A DNA stretch of 64,000 nucleotides from MFD04580-c1 sp963702995 (GTDB taxonomy: Bacteria; Planctomycetota; Phycisphaerae; Tepidisphaerales; Tepidisphaeraceae). This document shows positions 57,255-64,000 of this stretch, one piece after another (position 1 is the first letter of the stretch; each line of letters begins with the position of its first letter). The DNA lies in assembly GCA_963702995.1 (NCBI GenBank), contig OY969783.1:2356001-2420000 (forward strand), read 5' to 3'. The translations under genes and the position numbers were made by a program. The notes beneath the pieces are model-generated. The model did not search any database, was not told the DNA's origin, and was given only the letters and a program-made list of their open reading frames with translations.

Positions 57255-57500
57255 AACCCACGGATGAAGGATGAAGGATGAAGGATGAAGACAAGGAAGA
57301 CGCGGCCCCTGCCGCTCCTTTCCCCCTTCTTCATCCTTCACCTTCATCCTTCATCCTTCTCGCCCCCCCTTCTTCATCCTTCACCTTCATCCTTCATCCT
57401 TCTCCTTCATCCTTCTCCTTCATCCTTCTCGCCCCCCCTTCTTCATCCTTCACCTTCATCCTTCATCCTTCTCCTTCATCCTTCTCACCCCCCCCCTTCA
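57255..57500. repeat. TTCATCCTTC minisatellite
   Basis: Purine-rich GATGAAGGATGAAGGATGAAG at the left, then pyrimidine-rich TTCATCCTTCACCTTCATCC repeated. A block of about 65 bases ending TCTCGCCCCCCCT occurs nearly twice and a half in tandem between 57327 and 57495. It is related to the ATGAAGGATGAAG hairpins near 47.8 and 48.8 kb. The long open frames in it are a consequence of the repeat and not genes. It separates two convergent genes. Confidence 0.75.
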
Positions 57501-57508
57501 GCCTTTGA

Positions 57509-59111
57509 TTAAAACTCCACATGCACCCGCATGCCGCCCACGAAGACCGGGCCTCGGTCGGCGTTGTAGGCCGGGTGGTTGATGAACTGGAAATCGGGCG
57601 TCACGTAAACGTGGTCGGCGATCTTGCAGTTGTAGTACGCTTCAAGCACTTCTTCCGGCGCGTAGTTCTTCAGTTGACCATCCCCGATCAGGAAGCCGAT
57701 CCCGCCCGCGCCCAGGTAGTCCCGGTGGTCCTTCGCCAGCCAGTTGATCGTCCCCGCCACCCCCGCCACGTCCTGCGGCCGCCCCCATCGGTTCCCCTTA
57801 AGCGTAGCCCCCAACGCAACGCTCCGGTCGATCTCGGTAAACGTCCAGGTCTCACTGCGGCCGTCGTCCCAGGCCGCCCGCACGAATGCCCCCAGGTCGT
57901 TCGTCCACTCCTGATCCGCCGTCACCGCAACGCCGTACTTCGCCCGGAACGCCCGCGTCAGCGTCACATCCGGGCCGCTGGGGCCCGGGTTATCGATCGC
58001 CTCGCGATACTTCCCCGCGTCGGACCTATTCAAGAACCCCAGCACCTTCACCGACCCCGGGTGCTTGTCGAGCTCCCATCGCTTTTCAAACTCCAGGGCG
58101 TGCCCCAGCGCATCCAGCAGCCGCGAGTCGTACGTCGCGCCGTTCGCCTGCTTCGGCTCGGCGAATGCGCCGTATCGCAGGCTCCAGGTCGGCTGGTTTA
58201 GCTCGATCACCGCCCCTTCGGTGTACCCGCGCGTGTCGGCAGGGTAATCCCATCCGCCGTCGGCAAAGAGCCCCCAGTTCATGAACTGGGTGCGGGGGTC
58301 GTTGGCGTACGCGTTCTGCTGGAAGAAATCGACCGCGCTGAACTTCCCCAGGATCACCGTCAGCCGCGACACGTCCCGCACCCCGGCGAGCTGGCTCGGG
58401 CCGTCATCCACCTTCTCGGTGTCACCGCCGAAGCCGATCGTCTGGCGGTAGTAGAGCCGCGCCACATACGGCTCCGGCTCGGGCGTGCCAACGCGCGGGA
58501 TCTCCCCGTTCGGGAACCCGGCGATGCCGGTCACGCCGCTGAACCCCTCGCCGCCGGACAGTTCGGGGCTGAAGTAAGCCTCACCCCCGGCCCACGGCAG
58601 CCGCGCTCCCAGGAATAGCGTACTGGTCACGGACGTGCGGATCGGCTCATCCCGCTGCAGGCTATGCGGGCCGACGTAAGGCGAAGGGAAAACGTCGTGT
58701 TTCTGGGTGATGACCGTCGCCTGGCCGTGGACGTTGAACCAGTCCGGCCGAGCCGTCGTGGCGGCCGCCTCGGCCGGCGGCGTCGCCTGGCCGGGGCTGT
58801 TCAGCGCCTTTCCCTCGGGGGACGGCGGCCGCTCCGCGACCTCCGACGCCGCAGCGCTCGCCGGCCGCGTCGTCGCCGGGCGGCCGCGACGCCGGGCGAT
58901 CTCCTCCAGCTTGGCCTCGATCTCCGCCTTCTGCCGGTTCAGCTCGCGCTCCTGCGCGTCCAGGCTGTCCCCCGCGGCGGCCGCCACCGCCCCACCCGCC
59001 GGCGCGCGCCTCGGCGGCCGCTCCCACGCGCGTACCCACCGGCGCCCAACAAAAGAGGGCGGCCAGAGCCACCCCGTACCGGCGGCGCAACCGCTCACGA
59101 GACAAAGACAT
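57509..59111 (-). CDS. OprB-like carbohydrate-selective porin (one frameshift)
   Basis: About 535 residues from ATG 59111 (AAGGAG six bases upstream). The signal peptide RYGVALAALFCWAPVGTRVG is followed by a shift near 58985-59005 in a CCGCC-rich stretch, then a coiled-coil start (SLDAQERELNRQKAEIEAKL), as in many planctomycete and cyanobacterial porins. The barrel begins DWFNVHGQATVITQKHDVFP, with TSTLFLGARLPWAGGEAYFS and TVILGKFSAVDFFQQNAYAN DP, and ends GPVFVGGMRVHVEF with the terminal Phe of outer-membrane proteins. It should let sugars cross the outer membrane. Confidence 0.85.
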
Positions 59112-59251
59112 CCGAAGCTCCTTGCACAAGCCTCCTTGCGACGAGCCGCCACAGCGTTCCTTTTAGTCGCGGTTGTAAACAGAGGCAATCCGCCGGTGCG
59201 GCTTGCGGCGGATGCCGTGCGGCCCTCCTCTTGGAAGGTCGCCCGCACGAC

Positions 59252-60670
59252 TCAGAAGACCCGTTCACGCTCTGGCCCGACGCCTCGGGCTTCCAGCGGC
59301 GACTCGTAGCACCAGGCCAGTCCGTCCAGCCGCACGAGCTTTTCCGTCGTGTAGGCGGCCGGCTGGCCGTCGGCGGCCGCCGCTTGTCGGTTCGATTGAT
59401 CCGGCAGCGGGTCGGCGTGAGCGTCGGTGATGCGCCAATCGATCGCCTCGACGCCGCTCGTCCCGGGGTAGCCGAACTGGATCACCTGGACCGGCGCCAG
59501 CCGTCGGGCGACGAGCTGCAACCGGCAGCCGCCGAAGTGGCCGGTCAGGTCCACCAGGATGTCGAGCTTGTCGGCGCGGATCAGCTTCTCGGCCGGATCG
59601 TCCGGCATCCCCGCGATCGAGCGCCAGCCGTCGCAGAGCTGGCGGAGCTGGGCCATCGTCGGATCGGGGCGGCCGCCGGCGCAGTAGCAGAAGGTCTCGA
59701 ACCGGTGGCGGTCCAGGTGGGCGAGGATCGGCCGCAGGAACCGCCCCTCGGGGTGGGCCGATAGGTTCGACGACAGATACCCCACCCGCAGCCGCCGGCC
59801 GGGCGTGGCCTCCACCTCCACCCGCGGCCGCGGCTCCGCCTGCGCCGGGAAGCGGGCATGGGCGGCCGCCCAGGCTTTGGCCTCGGCCAGCAGCATCTCC
59901 GGCGTCGATTCCTCGGCGTAGTGGAGCGTCGCCAGCAGGGCGCTGGCGGCCATGGCCGACTTGGGCTTGAGCCGCACCAGCGTGCGGCGGTGGGCGATCA
60001 CCTCCGCCAGCCGCCCCTGTCCCGAGAGCATGCCCGCCAGGGCCGAGTAGACGCCCGCCCGCTTGGGGTCCAGCCGCACCGCCTCCAGGTAGGTCGCTTC
60101 AGCTTCGGCGCTGCGGCCGAGGCGGCGGAGGGCGTTGCCCAGGAAGTGCCGGGCGGCCGGGTCGGCCGGGGCCAGCTCGGCCGCCTTGCGGTAGGCGGCT
60201 TCGGCCTCCTCCATCTTGCCGCTGCGCTCCATCGCCACGCCCAGGTTCCGCCACCCGTCGGCGTACCCGGGCTGCATCCGAACGACGTGCCGCAACTCGG
60301 CGGCCGCCTCGGCGTGCCGCCCCATGATCCCCAGCACGGCTGCCAGGTTCGACCGGAAGACCGGCTGCCCCGGCGCCCCCTCCACCGCCCGCCGCAACAG
60401 GGCGGCCGCCTCTTCATGCCGCCCTGCCTGATGGTTGACCAGCCCCAGCCCGTGCAGCGCCCCCGGCTCCCCCGGCCGCATCGTCAGCATCCGCCGATAG
60501 ATCGCCTCCGCCTCATTCAGGCGGCCGGCCTTCTGGTGCGCCAGAGCGACTTCCTGGGGCGACCGATCGACCGGCGGCTCCCCGAGGCCATTCGTCGAAC
60601 GAAGCCCGTCAGGCGAGCGAACATCATGCGCCGGGCTTGCGTCGCTCCCAAGGGCGGAAGATTGGGTCAT
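59252..60670 (-). CDS. TPR protein with truncated GT41 (O-GlcNAc transferase-like) domain
   Basis: Start ATG 60670 (MTQSSALGSD) with GAGG upstream; ATG 60688 is also in frame. Residues about 40-240 are five to six TPRs (AGRLNEAEAIYRRMLTMRPG; AAYRKAAELAPADPAARHFL). After a helical linker, the GT41 N-terminal lobe appears: LRVGYLSSNLSAHPEGRFLR, FETFCYCAGG, KLIRADKLDILVDLTGHFGG, VQVIQFGYPGTSGVEAIDWR ITDAHADP, EKLVRLDGLAWCYESP. It then stops. Bacterial SPINDLY/OGT-like enzymes continue for about 200 residues with the UDP-sugar-binding lobe, which is absent in all three frames downstream. It is probably an inactive or adaptor form, or a deletion product. Confidence 0.85.
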   Translation of the reverse strand: MTQSSALGSDASPAHDVRSPDGLRSTNGLGEPPVDRSPQEVALAHQKAGRLNEAEAIYRRMLTMRPGEPGALHGLGLVNHQAGRHEEAAALLRRAVEGAPGQPVFRSNLAAVLGIMGRHAEAAAELRHVVRMQPGYADGWRNLGVAMERSGKMEEAEAAYRKAAELAPADPAARHFLGNALRRLGRSAEAEATYLEAVRLDPKRAGVYSALAGMLSGQGRLAEVIAHRRTLVRLKPKSAMAASALLATLHYAEESTPEMLLAEAKAWAAAHARFPAQAEPRPRVEVEATPGRRLRVGYLSSNLSAHPEGRFLRPILAHLDRHRFETFCYCAGGRPDPTMAQLRQLCDGWRSIAGMPDDPAEKLIRADKLDILVDLTGHFGGCRLQLVARRLAPVQVIQFGYPGTSGVEAIDWRITDAHADPLPDQSNRQAAAADGQPAAYTTEKLVRLDGLAWCYESPLEARGVGPERERVF

Positions 60671-60726
60671 AGGCGGCCTCGAATCCATAAGAATCGTTGT
60701 TCGATCGCCCGCCCGGCGGAAGAACT

Positions 60727-60850
60727 CGGCGGGTTTCGCTCAATGTAACGCGCGACGGTCACGAAATGCGCGTGTTCCTCTACCGGAAAGCTTTTGAACC
60801 GCCGCTGATAGAGGTGGCCGTGCCCGACTTTATGTTTGGAGCGCCTGCCA
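60727..60850 (-). mobile_element. REP-associated tyrosine transposase (RAYT) remnant
   Basis: Minus strand 60850 to 60727 reads KHKVGHGHLYQRRFKSFPVE EHAHFVTVARYIERNP. This is the conserved RAYT segment (GHLYQGRFKSFPVE ... RYVERNP) with the catalytic Tyr region (VARYIERNP) of IS200-like Y1 transposases tamed for REP mobility. The N-terminal His-hydrophobe-His part and the C-terminal part are missing. The rest of the 60671-61063 gap holds no gene. Confidence 0.7.
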
Positions 60851-61063
60851 GCGGCGCAGGTGGGAGATCGTTGGCCGCGCAGGCGTAAGAGAGGAGAAAC
60901 TTGACGGCGAACTGTTCCCCTAGCCAGAACTGCGGAGGCGCCTCACGAGACATCCGGGCGGCGGCCGATCAAGACCACCACTGTCACGAGCGGTCACATT
61001 GGGAGGTGACCCCTTTATGACCCCCCGTTCTTTTCCGTTCCCCGAGCGGTTCAAGGCATGCGG

Positions 61064-61360
61064 TCAGGGTAGCGATCGTTTTCCGCTCCCGCACTCAGGG
61101 CATCTGTCGGGGGTTGCCCGCAGGTCATAGCCGCATACTGGGCAAACCCCCGCGATATCGGTTTCTTGTCGCGCGGACCCCCACCACGTTACGGCCAGAT
61201 AAGCCAAAGAACCGGTAATGAAGGGTGTTAGAAAGTGAAGCAACTGACCGCCGAACGGATAGAACTTACACGCAGCATAATAGCCACCCCCGACACCGGC
61301 GATAAAAGACGGAACAGCTATAACCGCCTGTAGGAGATTGACCGCACGCTGTTTCGTCAT
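61064..61360 (-). CDS. small two-helix membrane protein with C-terminal zinc ribbon
   Basis: 98 residues from ATG 61360, six bases after the RHS stop codon, with AGGG upstream. Two membrane helices (LLQAVIAVPSFIAGVGGGYY; LLHFLTPFITGSLAYLAVTW) are followed by CPVCGYDLRATPDRCPECG, a four-Cys zinc ribbon found in many Phycisphaerae membrane proteins. Its position right after a polymorphic RHS C-terminus is where an immunity gene would sit. On the other hand, the zinc ribbon is widespread on unrelated planctomycete proteins. Function unknown. Confidence 0.7.
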   Translation of the reverse strand: MTKQRAVNLLQAVIAVPSFIAGVGGGYYAACKFYPFGGQLLHFLTPFITGSLAYLAVTWWGSARQETDIAGVCPVCGYDLRATPDRCPECGSGKRSLP

Positions 61361-61366
61361 GAGGCC

Positions 61367-63562
61367 CTATGCGATATGATGAAGATCTTCCTTAAGCGTG
61401 ACTACGATCTTATCCGCTTCTTCCTTACTGCCTATGATTTTGAGGATGCTTGAATTGATTCCGTCAACCGCTTGTTTCAATGCCTGTATACCGCTCTTAA
61501 CCTCTGGCGTGCTGAATCCGGACGTTAGCTCTGACTCGACAGTCTTGTCTGTTGCGACATCGATCGTGTTGGTGAAGTCCACCGCGACAAACGATCCTTG
61601 ATCATCCCATAGAATTTGATTCACGTCCACATGCCCCAAGTAAAGGCCAGTTCCTCCACGCATGTGATGATTGTTCTCTAAATCCCGCACTTCTACTAGA
61701 CCATCACCCGAGACCACCTGGACAACAGCATTCTTCGGCAGAATCATTCTCGTGTCATCGCCGGGCGGAATGAGGATATCGATTGGCAATCTTAAACTAA
61801 AGCCCACAACCTTGCAGTCCTTATTGATCTTCACAGAAAACAAATCTTTAATAAGTACAAGCTCCGGTGTGTTCATTAGCTTATCAGCCGTTTGCCACAA
61901 AGGTGTCGCTTTAGAAGCAGTTAATCCTTTGGGGTCACGAGATGAGGCGGGGGAATTTCGTAGAGATCTGTAGCGATTTGCTCCGTCAATGTATAGCTCT
62001 GGATCTTGCTCCATCCAGCGCCCCAATGGCGCGCTGTAGTCTCGATTCCGGAAATAGTACAGCCCCGTTGCCGCCTCTAGCCGACCGCCCTGGTGGAGGT
62101 AGACCCAACCCAGATCGGTCCCGCCGGGAGCCCAGGAATTTGCATCGAGCTGCGTCGCCTTCCCGTATGGGTCATAGACCCAGCGGTCGGCGACGGCCCC
62201 GGCCGCGTTCGTCACGGCCGTGACGTTCTCGTTCGCGTCCTGCTGGGCGTAGAGCCGCTGGTTCAGCCCCGTGCCGCTGACGGCCGCGTTATGGGCGTCG
62301 CGTTCGATGAGCGAATCGACGTACCCAAGTCCCCACACGTTCTGGGCGTAGACGACTCCGCTTTGTCGCTCTTCCAGCACCTGCCACCGGTTTGAGAGAT
62401 AGAGGTCGGTCGTCGTGACGTTGGCCGATTCGGTGATGCGGTGGCCGGCGGCGTCGTAGGTGTAAGCCGCGATCGGCGTGCCGGCCGCGTTCGTGGCGGA
62501 GACGATGTGGTTCCAGGCGTCGTAGGTGTAGTGCTGGCCCGTCTCGTCGGTGAGGGTGTTGCCGTTGGCGTCGTAGGCGAGGGTGCTGCCGCCGGCGGTG
62601 TGAATCTGGTTCTTGCTGTTGTTAGCACGCGACATCGTCGTGCCGTCGGTGGTGCTGCTGGACCAGTTCCCCAGGGCGTCGAGGCTCCAGATCTGGCTGT
62701 GGCCCGCCAGCGCGGCGGGGAACGAAACCGAGTCCGGGGGACCGCCGCTGACCGAATTGGACAGGACGCCCCGCGTGAACGAGGTCAGCCGGTTCAGCGG
62801 GTCGTACCCGTTCACCGAGCCGTTCGCATGGTACAGCTCGCTGAAGTTCTGATCGACCAGGTTATTTTTGTAGAGCACGTTGCTGTTGGCGTCGTAGCCG
62901 TACTGGAAGCGGTCGGTGCTGACGGGTGTTGCCTGTGGTGAGCTTGTCGAACCAATCCAGTTCTGATCGATGACGCGGCCGAACCGATCGAGGCCGGTGA
63001 CGTTATCGCCTGCGTACTGGCTGCCGCTGGTGATCGCCTGCGTGTCCCCCGGCTGCTGGAGGTAGCTCAAGGCGACGCCGTTGCCATCAGCCTGCTTCAC
63101 AACCGTGCCGGCGCCCATGTACGCGTAATCGACGATGTGGGCGCCAACCGACCCAGAGCCGTTGTCATCCGCCTGATAACTGACGCGGCCGATGGCGTTA
63201 TCGAGGGCGTTCCCGTCGTAGCCGTAGTGAAGGATGCGGCCGTTTGGATAAATGAGCGTCGTCATCCGGCTGCCGGTGCTCGGGTCGGAGTAGCCATATT
63301 GCACCTCGGGCGTGGACGACGTGACCGCGCCGCTCTGGCTCTGGTACTCGCCGGCAAGCTGGCCGAGGCCGTTGTACACGTCCCGCACCTGGTTGAGGAC
63401 CGCGCCGCCGTCTTTGGTCCCGTAGGCGGTCATCTGATAGACGTTACCCTGCGAATCATAGCTGGTTGTGTGCAGCTTTACAGTGCCATCGACGCCGGTC
63501 CCCAGAGTTTGAACCGAGTCGGCGACGGGGCGGCCGAGGACGTCGTAGCCGTAGCCGTGCAC
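61367..63562 (-). CDS. RHS-repeat protein, 5'-truncated, with distinctive C-terminal domain
   Basis: 731 residues from GTG 63562. YD repeats run through about 500 residues (YGYDVLGRPVADSVQTLG; LAYDANGNTLTDETGQHYTY DAWNHIV). The RHS-associated core follows (DRWVYDPYGKATQLDANSWA; GLYYFRNRDYSAPLGRWMEQ DPE), ending at DPKGL near residue 545. A non-RHS C-terminal domain of about 185 residues follows (TASKATPLWQTADKLM... KEDLHHIA) with no motif that I recognise. In polymorphic toxins this is the toxin tip. The protein lacks a signal peptide and the usual long N-terminal part: an upstream stop and a palindrome at 63580-63617 mark the break. So it may be a silent cassette or pseudogene. Confidence 0.8.
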   Translation of the reverse strand: MHGYGYDVLGRPVADSVQTLGTGVDGTVKLHTTSYDSQGNVYQMTAYGTKDGGAVLNQVRDVYNGLGQLAGEYQSQSGAVTSSTPEVQYGYSDPSTGSRMTTLIYPNGRILHYGYDGNALDNAIGRVSYQADDNGSGSVGAHIVDYAYMGAGTVVKQADGNGVALSYLQQPGDTQAITSGSQYAGDNVTGLDRFGRVIDQNWIGSTSSPQATPVSTDRFQYGYDANSNVLYKNNLVDQNFSELYHANGSVNGYDPLNRLTSFTRGVLSNSVSGGPPDSVSFPAALAGHSQIWSLDALGNWSSSTTDGTTMSRANNSKNQIHTAGGSTLAYDANGNTLTDETGQHYTYDAWNHIVSATNAAGTPIAAYTYDAAGHRITESANVTTTDLYLSNRWQVLEERQSGVVYAQNVWGLGYVDSLIERDAHNAAVSGTGLNQRLYAQQDANENVTAVTNAAGAVADRWVYDPYGKATQLDANSWAPGGTDLGWVYLHQGGRLEAATGLYYFRNRDYSAPLGRWMEQDPELYIDGANRYRSLRNSPASSRDPKGLTASKATPLWQTADKLMNTPELVLIKDLFSVKINKDCKVVGFSLRLPIDILIPPGDDTRMILPKNAVVQVVSGDGLVEVRDLENNHHMRGGTGLYLGHVDVNQILWDDQGSFVAVDFTNTIDVATDKTVESELTSGFSTPEVKSGIQALKQAVDGINSSILKIIGSKEEADKIVVTLKEDLHHIA

Positions 63563-63579
63563 CGTGCGGGACGTGATAC

Positions 63580-63617
63580 GGGGACGCAGCTAGTTTTAGG
63601 ATTCTAGCTACGTCCCC
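63580..63617. repeat. GGGGACGCAGCTAG palindrome
   Basis: GGGGACGCAGCTAG (63580-63593) and CTAGCTACGTCCCC (63604-63617) are reverse complements with one mismatch, with a 10-base loop. The palindrome lies just before the truncated RHS reading frame. Confidence 0.7.
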
Positions 63618-63646
63618 GTTTCATCCACCCGTTTCCGTTCCCGGCG

Positions 63647-64000
63647 TTAAATACTGTGTTTAACGGTAATGGCACCACAGCGCCAGCAGTAGTAGAAGAG
63701 TATCTGTGCTGCCCGATTGATATCGACCGAAATAGCTTTCCAGCGGTCATTACACAAACCAGCAATGAATGACGCTGTTTCACCACATCCCTTACAACGC
63801 GGCTCCACAACCCGTTGTATAGAAAATGGACGTCCACCCACTTGATTTGCCGCATCAATCGGTGTGCTTAGGGGCCGGCCAAATCCAATGTTGTATGTTT
63901 GGCAATCGTCAGTGGAGAATGCGTCTCGGTTGAATCTATCTATAGCGTCCTGAACATCTGGGCTCAAGGTAGACAGGATAATCTTTGACTCCGGAAGCTG
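63647..64000 (-). CDS. hypothetical protein with Cys pairs, 5' end outside the window
   Basis: The frame is open to the window edge on the minus strand, so the N-terminus is missing. The visible 117 residues read QLPESKIILSTLSPDVQDAI, DRFNRDAFSTDDCQTYNIGF, then RCKGCGETASFIAGLCNDRW and YYCWRCGAITVKHSI with a normal stop. CKGCG and CWRCG could form a zinc site. The base composition is less GC-rich than the metabolic genes, as is the RHS C-terminus, which suggests the whole end of the window is an accessory region. I do not recognise the family. Confidence 0.6.
   Translation of the reverse strand, partial: QLPESKIILSTLSPDVQDAIDRFNRDAFSTDDCQTYNIGFGRPLSTPIDAANQVGGRPFSIQRVVEPRCKGCGETASFIAGLCNDRWKAISVDINRAAQILFYYCWRCGAITVKHSI

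Noticed and set aside
57255..57500. Possible CRISPR array
   Set aside because: The repeats are contiguous and irregular, without unique spacers of constant length, and no cas gene is present.
57278..57512. 75-codon open frames made of PSSF/HPSPSSF units
   Set aside because: They are translations of the TTCATCCTTC minisatellite and carry no independent evidence of coding.

Overview
The window looks like a chromosomal segment of a high-GC planctomycete, most like the Phycisphaerae/Tepidisphaerales side of the phylum. This rests on gene content: a PVC-type dehydrogenase with HEAT repeats and a CxxCH heme site, large exported proteins with an N-terminal LEGR-type motif (relative of the planctomycete LEPR-XLL signature), PEP-CTERM and dockerin proteins, a zinc ribbon of the CPxCGYDLRATPDRCPECG type, an oversized leucyl-tRNA synthetase, and abundant interspersed palindromic repeats. 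No rRNA, tRNA, CRISPR array or prophage was seen.

Layout. 1-4.5 kb: 3' end of a GH29 fucosidase, katG, and a decayed RelE/Gp49-type toxin-antitoxin pair cut by a repeat. 4.5-10.3 kb: a CAP-domain exoprotein, SDR and IS4 remnants, and a BlaI/BlaR1-type regulator pair behind a palindromic operator. 10.4-17 kb: small metabolic genes (RibD-type reductase, DUF1990, cupin, flavin reductase) and ilvD. 17.5-25.9 kb: a 1072-residue Ig-repeat exoprotein, a DUF2130 protein, a cyclophilin and an S46 peptidase. 26-35.3 kb: a SpoIIE phosphatase receptor, a PilZ protein, leuS, a CYTH protein and an HD hydrolase. 35.5-41.5 kb: a cupredoxin, an NtrC-type regulator, ribE, pdxA and an AbrB/Doc toxin-antitoxin pair. 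41.7-50.1 kb: the PVC heme protein, an LCCL fragment, DUF1992, a second SpoIIE phosphatase, a peroxiredoxin and a sarcosine-oxidase-like flavoprotein. 50.2-59.1 kb: exported proteins (two PEP-CTERM, one dockerin, one OprB-like porin), an SDR and a HEAT protein. 59.2-64 kb: a truncated TPR/GT41 protein, a RAYT remnant, and an RHS protein with a distinctive C-terminus followed by a small membrane protein.

Two features dominate. First, about a dozen genes are broken by one-base indels, often in G/C homopolymers, with both flanks conserved. This is best explained by consensus error in a long-read or metagenome assembly, so these genes are annotated as whole loci. Second, the intergenic DNA is packed with at least eight palindromic repeat families. 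They include a roughly 214-bp MITE-like element in three copies and a REP-like family with a RAYT transposase remnant nearby. Repeats have also moved into gene ends: both termini of the flavoprotein gene and the C-terminus of its PEP-CTERM neighbour are repeat-encoded.

Genes appear mostly monocistronic. Likely coupled pairs are blaI-blaR1, ribE-pdxA, abrB-doc, and the RHS gene with its downstream small gene.
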